Shown here one piece after another: positions 1 through 6,886 of a stretch of DNA of 8,930 bases; within the stretch, counting starts at the first letter, position 1; every line of letters begins with the position of its first letter. The notes under the pieces were generated by a model. The model saw only the letters and a program-made list of their open reading frames with translations, did no database searches and was not told the origin of the DNA. The translations under genes were made by a program, and so were the position numbers. The stretch comes from Chitinophagaceae bacterium (GTDB lineage: Bacteria > Bacteroidota > Bacteroidia > Chitinophagales > Chitinophagaceae): NCBI GenBank assembly GCA_025455205.1, contig JALOMZ010000047.1, forward strand, positions 1 to 8,930, written 5' to 3'.

Positions 1-1873
1 GGTTTCCTGATAATCCGCTAGTATTGATATCACGCAGCACGGCAGCCTGAAACTCAGCAATTGAGGTTTGCAGCCATGCATTTTCGAAAATGCCCTGCGA
101 CATCACGGGAAAGCCTCCCACCCTTTTCACACCCCCGCTGTTCACATTGCTGAATCCTTCGAAGATGATGGGAAAGCGATAGCCCATTTGCCAGGATGCC
201 CGGAAATTGTGGCGAATAATGGGTGAATAAACCGCAGTCAATCGCGGACTGAATTTCAGGTCGTAGTAGTCATTTTTGTCGGCCCTTACAGCAGCGCCAA
301 TGCGCAAGCGTTTCTGCAGGAAATTCCGATGGAGGGTGAGGAATGCGCCGGTTTTGCTGTATGTCAGGGGGGCGACGGACTTAGACTGCCCGGGATTGAT
401 GAAATAATTACCATCGGGCTGAATAATGTAAGTCCGATGATCCATACCTGCCAGCAGCTCAATACCTGTATTGGATGTAAATGATTGCAGCCATGCTTCG
501 CTCAGGTTCCACTGCAGGTCGGCCTGTACAAATGAAGCCCTCACCCGCAGTGCCGCACCACTGTCCCAATTGTTGATGTTGGCCAGCTTTTGCAGGGCAG
601 CATCAAATGCAGCCGTGCCGGGCTGGTACCTTCCGGCATCGGCAGCGATCCTCGCCTGACGGTGTGCATCGGCTGCCCCCATGCCGTTGTCCGAGGCCGA
701 ATGGAAAGCCCTCGTATAATCGGAATACCACAGGTTGTCCGGCTTAAATGCCCGGTCGATATTCTCTGCCATCGAACGCAGGTTGTAGCTGCCGCCGGTG
801 TTTTCATTGTTCCAATACAGGTTGGCCCGAACGGCTTTCGACTGATATTGCACAGCATGTTGCTGAATAAGGTAATCCGTAAGCCGGAAGCGGTTGGCCC
901 GCTGGTACACATTGTCGAGCTTGGCACCCCGAAATATATACTGCACCACACTGTTGGCCGTTGGTTTGTACGATATCGTCAGGTCACCTTTCACATTGCG
1001 CAATGCATAGTGCGTCACTTCCTTTTCCAGGTAGCCGGTGCGTGCCACCACATAGCTCTTATCCCCCAGGCTCAGCGTTCTGCGGTTGGAAGATTCATTG
1101 CCATAGGCATTCACCGGATCCTGTGCGGGATTATCGGCGCCCAGCAAACCAGTGCTGGCATTGGCATTGGGGTTGAGGTCGGTGTAGTCATTGGCAATCC
1201 AGTCGTATCCCTGTGTATACGTGAGGTTGGTTTTGACGGCCCATTTGTTGCGCCAGGCTTTGGCATAGCGCAGGCTGGTTTCGCTGAAGGGTTTGGCAGA
1301 TACCTCTTCGGAGCCCACATGGGTGAGCGCCAGTTTTTGCTGCACGCTCAGACCCTGGTAGTCAAAGGCGCTGCGGGTGGCAAAATCGGCCAGGCCATTG
1401 GTGGCATTCATGCCATAGAGGGTGGCAGCCACCCCGGGTAATATTTCCACCTGGTCAATGTCGAGATCAGAAGGGCCCAAGGCATTGCCTATTGGACTGC
1501 CAATATGTGGCGACTGCACATCCATGCCATCTACCAGCTGCGCAAAACGTACGTTGGTGGTATGGGCAAATCCCCGGGTGTTGAGGATACGAAAACCCAT
1601 ACTGGGCGTAATCATCTGAACGCCCTTCAGGTTCTCCAGGGCATCAAAAAAAGAAGGAGCGCCACTGCTCTGAAAAAACTGGCGGCCGGCTTTTTGCACA
1701 CTGGCCGGTGCCCGCAAAAAGGATTCGCGGGTGCGGGAGGCGGTTACTACCACGCTTTTGAGGACTTCCCCCTGCAAAGTATCAATAACATCTTCCTGTT
1801 GGGCACCAGCAACCGATGTACTGCCAGCCAGCAGTATCAACAGCACCATGCGAATAACAGGGAAGCGACTCAT
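1..1873 (-). CDS. TonB-dependent outer-membrane receptor, C-terminus missing (window edge)
   Basis: The frame runs open from an ATG at 1873 to the left edge, giving 624 codons with no stop. It starts with a signal peptide (basic residues, a hydrophobic stretch at about 9-18, likely cleavage after AGA at residue 24). A TonB-box-like segment and plug start follow at about 38-48 (KSVVVTASRT). The plug spans about 48-168 and contains LVDGMD (113-118) and the typical plug signature DQVEILPGV..TLYGMNATNG (140-160). After that come alternating beta-strand segments of a barrel. There is no N-terminal carboxypeptidase-like domain and no SusD-like partner in view, so it is not an obvious SusC-type glycan receptor. 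Such receptors import large or scarce ligands (metal chelates, cofactors, oligomers) using TonB energy. It lies 42 bp after moaA on the same strand, so co-transcription is possible. The ligand cannot be read from the sequence; a link to molybdenum or to the hydroxylase substrate is only inference. Confidence 0.93.
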   Translation of the reverse strand, partial: MSRFPVIRMVLLILLAGSTSVAGAQQEDVIDTLQGEVLKSVVVTASRTRESFLRAPASVQKAGRQFFQSSGAPSFFDALENLKGVQMITPSMGFRILNTRGFAHTTNVRFAQLVDGMDVQSPHIGSPIGNALGPSDLDIDQVEILPGVAATLYGMNATNGLADFATRSAFDYQGLSVQQKLALTHVGSEEVSAKPFSETSLRYAKAWRNKWAVKTNLTYTQGYDWIANDYTDLNPNANASTGLLGADNPAQDPVNAYGNESSNRRTLSLGDKSYVVARTGYLEKEVTHYALRNVKGDLTISYKPTANSVVQYIFRGAKLDNVYQRANRFRLTDYLIQQHAVQYQSKAVRANLYWNNENTGGSYNLRSMAENIDRAFKPDNLWYSDYTRAFHSASDNGMGAADAHRQARIAADAGRYQPGTAAFDAALQKLANINNWDSGAALRVRASFVQADLQWNLSEAWLQSFTSNTGIELLAGMDHRTYIIQPDGNYFINPGQSKSVAPLTYSKTGAFLTLHRNFLQKRLRIGAAVRADKNDYYDLKFSPRLTAVYSPIIRHNFRASWQMGYRFPIIFEGFSNVNSGGVKRVGGFPVMSQGIFENAWLQTSIAEFQAAVLRDINTSGLSGN

Positions 1874-1915
1874 AGGATGTAGCGCAGGTCGGCAAGCGTG
1901 TCAAAATATCTGTGA
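1874..1915 (-). other. Short moaA to TonB-receptor gap
   Basis: The 42-bp spacer holds no clear terminator, which favours read-through from moaA into the receptor gene. On the minus strand it contains GATATTTTGAC, one base short of the Bacteroidota -7 element TAnnTTTG, with a TTG about 15 bases upstream. The spacing is poor, so a separate promoter is possible but not supported. Confidence 0.25.
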
Positions 1916-2896
1916 TTATCCTCCAATGGTGATCATGCTGCGGTTTTCGATGAGGCCGGCTTCCAGCATTTCAAATTTGTCGGTAAACTGTCCGCCCTGC
2001 GATTTTTTCTTGTCGCGGATGCTCTGGTAGATGAGCGGCACAATATCGGCTCCCTGCCGGAAAGGTGTGAGCAGGTCGGTTTCGGTTTGCGAGAAAAGGC
2101 AGTTCTTCATTTTCCCGTCGGCCGTGAGGCGCATGCGGTTGCAGTCGCTGCAGAAGGGCGCGCTCATGGTGCTGATAACGGCAAAGGTTCCTTTGTGCCC
2201 GGGCACCGTGTATTTTTTAGCGGTATCATGCTTGTCGCGCTGCAGGGGCACCATGTCGAAGGCAGATCCGGCTTTTTCCAGAATCTGCTGCCAGGTGAAT
2301 ACCTTGTCGCTGTTCCAGCGGTTGCCGGTAAAGGGCATGAACTCTATGAACCGCACGTGAATGGGATCCTGCTCTGTCCACCGGATGAAATCAAGGATCT
2401 CCCCATCATTTACGCCTTTGGTTACCACCACATTCACCTTCACGTGAAAACCAGCGTCCACCATCATGTCTATGTTGCGGCGCACCTGTTCAAACTGGTC
2501 GCGTTTGGTCATCAGCAGGAAGCGGTCGCGCTGCAGGGTATCCAGGCTGATGTTGAGCGAGGTGATGCCGGCTTCTCTGATCACGTCGGCAAACTCATGC
2601 AGGCGGGTGCCATTGGTGGTGAGGGTGAGCTTCACGGGCAGCTTCGACAGGCGCAGTATGATATCGGCGGCGTCTTTTCGCACCAGGGGTTCCCCGCCGG
2701 TAAGGCGTATTTTGTTTACGCCGTGTTCTACAAAAATGCGGGCAATGTTCTCTATCTCACCGGCCTGCATGAGGCGGCTGGCCGGCGTGAATTCATAATC
2801 ATCTTCGGGCATGCAGTAAAAGCATCGCAGGTTGCAGTTGTCCGTCATGGAAATGCGGAGGTAGTTGTGCACCCTGTTGAAACCGTCTACAATCAT
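1916..2896 (-). CDS. moaA: GTP 3',8-cyclase MoaA (radical SAM)
   Basis: MoaA converts GTP to 3',8-cyclo-GTP, the first step of molybdopterin synthesis in the cytoplasm. The 326-aa protein has the family's normal length and both iron-sulfur sites. The radical-SAM cluster motif is CNLRCFYC (C21, C25, C28), followed by the SAM-binding LTGGEP at 65-70. The C-terminal substrate-binding cluster is C249-X2-C252-X13-C266. The protein ends in the conserved Gly-Gly that the family needs for cyclisation. The ATG at 2896 gives the standard N-terminus (FNRVHNYLRISMTDNC). It begins 5 bp after the mocA-like gene and stops 42 bp before the TonB receptor. No moaC, moaE, moeA or mog is visible in the window, so the other cofactor genes must lie elsewhere, or this is an extra copy dedicated to the locus. 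The assignment rests on visible motifs and is very firm. Confidence 0.97.
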   Translation of the reverse strand: MIVDGFNRVHNYLRISMTDNCNLRCFYCMPEDDYEFTPASRLMQAGEIENIARIFVEHGVNKIRLTGGEPLVRKDAADIILRLSKLPVKLTLTTNGTRLHEFADVIREAGITSLNISLDTLQRDRFLLMTKRDQFEQVRRNIDMMVDAGFHVKVNVVVTKGVNDGEILDFIRWTEQDPIHVRFIEFMPFTGNRWNSDKVFTWQQILEKAGSAFDMVPLQRDKHDTAKKYTVPGHKGTFAVISTMSAPFCSDCNRMRLTADGKMKNCLFSQTETDLLTPFRQGADIVPLIYQSIRDKKKSQGGQFTDKFEMLEAGLIENRSMITIGG

Positions 2897-2901
2897 GCGT
2901 G

Positions 2902-3510
2902 TCAGTTTTTTCGATGAGTCAATCGTTCATAGTCTTCCTGCGTGTCAATATCTGCGGCACCTTCTTCAAAATCCACCACGGCTACCTGGTCGGGCTGTGC
3001 CGCCAGCAATTTGCGTGCGCCGGTATCGCCGGTCAGCTGCATCAATGCGGGCCAGAATGACCGGTGAAACAGCGCGGGTGTACCCAGTTTGCCGCCATAG
3101 CGGCTGGCCACGGCTGCCCGTCCTGTGGCAGCCTGTTCTTTCAACAAACAAAGGAGCAGCGATTTGGTTACAAAGGGCTGGTCGCATACCATGCATATCA
3201 CACCGTCCAACTCCGGATAACCTTCCTGCAGGGCCTTCACGCCCACCCGTATGGAGGAGGCCATACCTTCTTCCCATCCGGGGTTTTGCACCACCTGCAC
3301 CGGCTGGTTTCGCAGGGCTTCCCGCACGGCAGGAGCATTTGCTCCTACCACCACCAGCACCGGCTGCAGTTCCGTGCTCAGGGCCACGGATGCAGCATGC
3401 CCTATCAGGGTGGTATCCTGAAAAGCCAGCAATTGCTTGGGGCTGCCCAGGCGGCTGCTCTGGCCAGCGGCCAGGATGAGGATACCACAATGATGTACCT
3501 GGTGCTCCAT
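2902..3510 (-). CDS. mocA: MocA-like molybdopterin nucleotidyltransferase
   Basis: This is a 202-aa GT-A fold nucleotidyltransferase of the MobA/MocA family, probably making molybdopterin cytosine dinucleotide (MCD) for the hydroxylase of this locus. The nucleotide-binding loop LAAGQSSRLGSPKQLL (13-28) has the Ala-Ala-Gly form typical of MocA and related proteins, while MobA usually has Ala-Gly-Gly. Other visible family signatures are NPGWEEGMASSIR (76-88), the metal-binding CDQP (109-112), GTPALF (143-148), GDTGARKLL (161-169) and the C-terminal DIDTQEDY (187-194). The ATG at 3510 lies 2 bp after the xdhC stop, and the gene ends 5 bp before moaA, which suggests translational coupling. CTP preference is inferred from family features and from the xanthine/CO dehydrogenase context; GTP use is not excluded by sequence alone. 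Confidence 0.92.
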   Translation of the reverse strand: MEHQVHHCGILILAAGQSSRLGSPKQLLAFQDTTLIGHAASVALSTELQPVLVVVGANAPAVREALRNQPVQVVQNPGWEEGMASSIRVGVKALQEGYPELDGVICMVCDQPFVTKSLLLCLLKEQAATGRAAVASRYGGKLGTPALFHRSFWPALMQLTGDTGARKLLAAQPDQVAVVDFEEGAADIDTQEDYERLTHRKN

Positions 3511-3512
3511 GG

Positions 3513-4673
3513 TCAGGGGTGCAGTTTTTTTTCTTCAATGCGTGTTGCTTCCCGGCTGTGGATCACATCCTGCTTGTGGCGCAGCATACCGCCCGGTTTT
3601 CCGGTGAGCACGGCCTTTATCTCAGCAATGATGCTCAGGGCAATTTCTTCGGCTGTTTCCGCCCCTATTTCCAGCCCGGTGGGTCCGTATACTTTTTGCA
3701 GCATCTGATCAGTGATCTCCATGCCACTGTCGCGCAGCTCATCCAGCATCCGGTCCATCTTTTTCTTCGGTCCCAGCATGCCAATGTAGGGAATATCCCT
3801 GTGCAACAGTGCCCGCAGCATAGCCAGGTCATAGTTATAATTATGCGTCATCATCACAAATACCGTCTGGTTATCCATGGGTATCTGCTCCAGCACTTTC
3901 TCCGGCTTGCTCACCAGCACCTGGCAGGCGCTGGCAAAGCGTTCCGGCTTGGCGTGGGTGCCGCGGCCGTCCACCACGCGCACATCCCATCCGATGGTAT
4001 CGGCTATCTGCATCATGGGAATGGCGTCGTTGCCGGCGCCCACCACCACCAGGCTCACCGGTGGCTCCAGGAATTCGATGAAGGCAGTGATGGCAAACTC
4101 CCGGCCAATGTATTGCTTGAAGGAAGACTGCTTTGTTTGCATGGCCGCATGCACATCTTCCATTACGTGTGCTTCAATTTCCGGATAGGGAATCTTTCCG
4201 CTGATATTGCCATTGGCTTCCATGAGCAGGCAGGTACCGGGTTGTTCATTGCGCTTGTTCTGTAAGGAGAACAGGGTCACCAGTACGGCATGCTGTCGGA
4301 TGGCCACGGCCTTGCGCAGCAGCTGGATGGGATTGTCGGGCTGGTTGGGCTGTATAGGTTCAAACAGCACCTGTATCACGCCGGCGCAGCCCAGTTGGAT
4401 ACCTATCGTAGCGTCGTCTTCATCGCTGGTATCGTAGGTCACCAGCTTGGATTGCTGCTGGTTCAGCACCAGCAGGGCCTTGCGCAGGGCATCGCCCTCC
4501 AGGCAGCCGCCGCTGATGGCGCCGGTGAGTTCTCCTTCATCGGTAACCAGCATGCGGGCGCCCGGCCGCCGGTAAGACGAGCCATCGAGGTGCACCACTG
4601 CAGCCAGCGCGGCTTTCTTGCCGGCATGCAGGGCTGCATCGTATGCCTTTATGATTTCGCGTAGTTCTTTCAT
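3513..4673 (-). CDS. xdhC: XdhC/CoxI-family molybdenum cofactor insertion protein
   Basis: XdhC-family chaperones bind matured molybdenum cofactor and protect it, promoting its sulfuration before insertion into xanthine or CO dehydrogenase-type enzymes. The 386-aa protein has both family domains. The N-terminal XdhC/CoxI domain shows GSSYRRPGARML (31-42) and GGCLEGD (55-61) with the conserved Cys57, plus a second cysteine at C96. The C-terminal Rossmann-like domain shows VVGAGNDA (210-217), VVDGRG (233-238), THNYNYDLAML (276-286), YIGMLGPKKK (296-305) and GPTGLEIGAETAEEIALSI (330-348). It follows the XdhC-YHS gene by 60 bp and is 2 bp ahead of mocA. Unlike its neighbour, this paralogue keeps the full Rossmann motif set, so it looks like the conventional member of the pair. 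The ATG at 4673 is the first good start and is preceded by an unusual G-rich run. Confidence 0.95.
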   Translation of the reverse strand: MKELREIIKAYDAALHAGKKAALAAVVHLDGSSYRRPGARMLVTDEGELTGAISGGCLEGDALRKALLVLNQQQSKLVTYDTSDEDDATIGIQLGCAGVIQVLFEPIQPNQPDNPIQLLRKAVAIRQHAVLVTLFSLQNKRNEQPGTCLLMEANGNISGKIPYPEIEAHVMEDVHAAMQTKQSSFKQYIGREFAITAFIEFLEPPVSLVVVGAGNDAIPMMQIADTIGWDVRVVDGRGTHAKPERFASACQVLVSKPEKVLEQIPMDNQTVFVMMTHNYNYDLAMLRALLHRDIPYIGMLGPKKKMDRMLDELRDSGMEITDQMLQKVYGPTGLEIGAETAEEIALSIIAEIKAVLTGKPGGMLRHKQDVIHSREATRIEEKKLHP

Positions 4674-4694
4674 ATCCCCACCCCCAAAAGGAGG
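4674..4694 (-). promoter_or_regulatory. G-rich leader directly ahead of xdhC
   Basis: Read on the minus strand, the bases just before the xdhC ATG are CCTCCTTTT followed by GGGGGTGGGGAT. The CCTCC and GGGGG parts could pair across four T residues into a small hairpin close to the start codon. The G-run may act as an imperfect ribosome-binding site or hold the start in a structure. It occupies part of the only 60-bp gap within the coxG-moaA run, so it could tune xdhC relative to upstream genes. This is a weak, sequence-only suggestion. Confidence 0.25.
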
Positions 4695-4733
4695 CTTTAT
4701 TGACGGTTAAATTCTATTACTGCTTCAATTGTT

Positions 4734-5750
4734 CTACATACCCTCCGGAGCCAAACCCATTTCCCTGGCTTTGATGTATTTCTCGGGATCCTTTTCAAAC
4801 TTCACCTTGCATCCGTCGCAGCAGAAATACACTTTTTCTTCCTTGTACACAATTACATGTTTGGGATTGTTCATGTCTACCGGAACGCCGCATACCGGGT
4901 TGATGTACCATTGGGGTGCGGTGGCTGGTTTGTCTTCCATTGAAGGCGCGGTTTCAAAACCGTCAAGTACTTCCAGGCTATTCTTCACCTGGATGATCTC
5001 AGCCAGTATGCTGATGGCCACTTCCAGCGGCTGCTTGGCATTCACGTCGATGCCCGCCGGTGAATACATGGCATCCACCTTCTGCGCATCGCAGCCGGCA
5101 TCCACCAGGTAGCTTTTGATGGCACCGATCTTTTTGCGGCTGGCCACAAAGCCTATGTAGGGCACATCCTTTTTAAGGGCTTCCAGCAGCGCCTGCTCAT
5201 CATTGATGCCCTGGGTGGCTACCACAATGAAGCTGGCGGGAGTGGTCTTCACATTGGCCAGGCTGAGCTGGGTAATGAGTTCATCCACCTTTTCAAAGGT
5301 TTGCAGGTTGGCTTCCGGGGCCACGCCGGTAACACGGTAGCCGGCGGCCTTGCCCATCTTCACCAGGGCTTTGGCGATATCGCTTTTGCCCATCACCACC
5401 AGGTGGGGTTGGGGCAGTACAGGTTCGATGAATACTTCCACGGTTCCTTCGCTTTGACAGGTCATTGTATATTCCATTACGCCGGAATGCCCGGTGGCGT
5501 TGGACAGGTTCTTGCCTATGCGCACCAGGCGCGGCTTGCCATTGCGCAGGGCATCCTGTGTTTCCTTCAGCACAATACCCTGCACACAGCCCCCACCAAT
5601 CCAGCCGTGAATTTCGCCCCAGCGGTTGATGACAGCCTTGTCGCCCACTTTTCCGCTGCTGGGCGCCTCGCGACGCACCACGGTAGCCAGTACAAAGGGC
5701 TCGTTCTTTTGCTTCAGCTCCTGCAGTTTCTCAAGATATTGATCAAGCAT
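4734..5750 (-). CDS. XdhC/CoxF-like maturation protein fused to a C-terminal YHS domain
   Basis: The 338-aa protein has three parts. The N-terminal XdhC/CoxI domain (about 1-110) contains EAPSSGKVGDKAV (28-40) and GGGCVQG (52-58) with the conserved Cys55. A Rossmann-like domain (about 115-255) contains LVVMGKSDIAKAL (117-129), YIGFVASRKK (198-207) and SPAGIDV (230-236). A C-terminal YHS domain (about 283-328) has NPVCG (C287) and YFCCDGC (C310, C311, C314) followed by the usual DPEKY. YHS domains are small treble-clef-like metal-binding modules. The Rossmann motif is degraded compared with the downstream paralogue: GAG has become GKS and the acidic VDxR end has become VAPEA. I choose the ATG at 5750, which overlaps the coxE stop by 8 bp (ATGCTTGA); the longer open frame upstream is a coxE shadow. 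Its place after coxD-coxE matches coxF in Oligotropha-type clusters. A metal-delivery or redox role for the YHS part is inference. Confidence 0.93.
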   Translation of the reverse strand: MLDQYLEKLQELKQKNEPFVLATVVRREAPSSGKVGDKAVINRWGEIHGWIGGGCVQGIVLKETQDALRNGKPRLVRIGKNLSNATGHSGVMEYTMTCQSEGTVEVFIEPVLPQPHLVVMGKSDIAKALVKMGKAAGYRVTGVAPEANLQTFEKVDELITQLSLANVKTTPASFIVVATQGINDEQALLEALKKDVPYIGFVASRKKIGAIKSYLVDAGCDAQKVDAMYSPAGIDVNAKQPLEVAISILAEIIQVKNSLEVLDGFETAPSMEDKPATAPQWYINPVCGVPVDMNNPKHVIVYKEEKVYFCCDGCKVKFEKDPEKYIKAREMGLAPEGM

Positions 5751-6885
5751 TTGCCAAGAGATTTTCAAGTTCCAATAAGCTTTCCAGGTTATGCGCGCTG
5801 CGGAAATCATCAATGGACGGCAGGGCTGCCTGCATGCCGCGCGCCAGGGGCTGGTATCCCTGCATGCCTTTGAGGGGGTTGAGCCAGATGAGCCGCTTGC
5901 TGCGTTGCTGTATCCTGCGCAGCTCTGCTCCCAGCACGGCCGCATCGCCCGTATCCAGCCCGTCGCTCAGCACCAGCACCACCGGCGATCCGTTGAGCAT
6001 GCGTTTCCCGTATTTGTCGTTGAAATGCTGCAGGCATTCGCCAATGCGGGTGCCGCTGCTCCAGTTGTCGGCCTGTTCGCTGAGTGTTTGCAGTACCATA
6101 TCCAGGCGCTGCGGCTGCAACGCTTTGGTGATGCGCTTCAGCGATGTGCTGAATACAAAGGCTTCCAGCTGCCGGAAGTTCTCGCGCAGGGCGCAGATAA
6201 AGCGCAGCAGGAAGTAGCTGTACTTATCCATGGAGCCGCTTACGTCGAGCATCACAATCAGTCGCTGTTTCTTGGGCGTTTGCATGCGGAAGTACAGGTC
6301 GAGGGGTTCACCGCCAAAGGCAATGCTCCGGCGGATGGTGCGCCGCAGGTTGAGCTGGCCCAGGCGCCGGTGCTGTTTCATGCGGCGGCGCATGCGCACG
6401 GCCATCTGGCGGCAAAGCTTGCGGGCAATGGCTTCCAGTTCTTCAGATTCCATCTCGTTCAGCTTAGACAGGTCTGTTTTCTTGAGCCGCTCCTGCTGGT
6501 TGGCGCCACTTACGTTTTTTGCCTCTTCTTCCGGGGCATCCGATTTTCCCATGCCCAGCATCACCAGCGATGCATTGGCTTTCTTGTTAAAACTGCCCTG
6601 CACGGTGGCTTTGCCTTTCCGCTCTTCCAGGTCGGTGGGATTGGTATCCCAGAAGAGTACAAACAATTTTTCGAACACCTGCCTTTCTTCCGGCGAAGTG
6701 CAGAACAGTGCTTTCAGGGACTGCCGGAAAAGGTTGCGGTCGTCCAGCAGGCCCAGGCTGGCAGCCTGCAGGGCATCCTGCGTTTCCTGTATGCCCACAT
6801 GGAGACCGTGGCTCCGCGCAAACTGCGCAAAAGCCACGATACCCTCAGAGAGGCTGGAAGTCTGATATGCCTGTTGTTTGATCAC
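5743..6885 (-). CDS. coxE: CoxE-like VWA domain protein
   Basis: CoxE is a von Willebrand A-domain protein that works with the CoxD ATPase in maturing CO dehydrogenase-type active sites; the pair resembles other MoxR-VWA chaperone systems. The 380-aa protein has an N-terminal helical region, then a charged linker (about 115-150) and a very Arg-rich stretch at 161-187. The VWA domain starts near 205 with the metal-ion-dependent adhesion site LDVSGSM (D214, S216, S218). T279 in SSGTR and D308 in LSDGLD are the other likely metal ligands. WLNP at 334-337 is typical of CoxE proteins. The start is GTG at 6885, one base after the coxD stop; no in-frame ATG occurs before residue 109, and the preceding N-terminus looks family-like. 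The 3' end overlaps the XdhC-YHS start by 8 bp. Tight coupling with coxD suggests the two proteins are made in balance. Confidence 0.93.
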   Translation of the reverse strand: MIKQQAYQTSSLSEGIVAFAQFARSHGLHVGIQETQDALQAASLGLLDDRNLFRQSLKALFCTSPEERQVFEKLFVLFWDTNPTDLEERKGKATVQGSFNKKANASLVMLGMGKSDAPEEEAKNVSGANQQERLKKTDLSKLNEMESEELEAIARKLCRQMAVRMRRRMKQHRRLGQLNLRRTIRRSIAFGGEPLDLYFRMQTPKKQRLIVMLDVSGSMDKYSYFLLRFICALRENFRQLEAFVFSTSLKRITKALQPQRLDMVLQTLSEQADNWSSGTRIGECLQHFNDKYGKRMLNGSPVVLVLSDGLDTGDAAVLGAELRRIQQRSKRLIWLNPLKGMQGYQPLARGMQAALPSIDDFRSAHNLESLLELENLLANA

Positions 6886-6886
6886 C

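Noticed and set aside
590..1441. A 283-codon plus-strand frame opposite the TonB receptor.
   Set aside because: The minus-strand frame is open throughout 1-1873 with signal peptide and plug motifs; the plus-strand frame has no domain signature.
2087..2917. A 276-codon plus-strand frame opposite moaA.
   Set aside because: It is a shadow of moaA, whose two iron-sulfur motifs and C-terminal Gly-Gly are intact.
5751..5945. A longer N-terminus for the XdhC-YHS protein (frame stays open to 5945).
   Set aside because: The extra 65 residues lie wholly inside coxE and look like out-of-frame translation; the ATG at 5750 gives the normal XdhC N-terminus.
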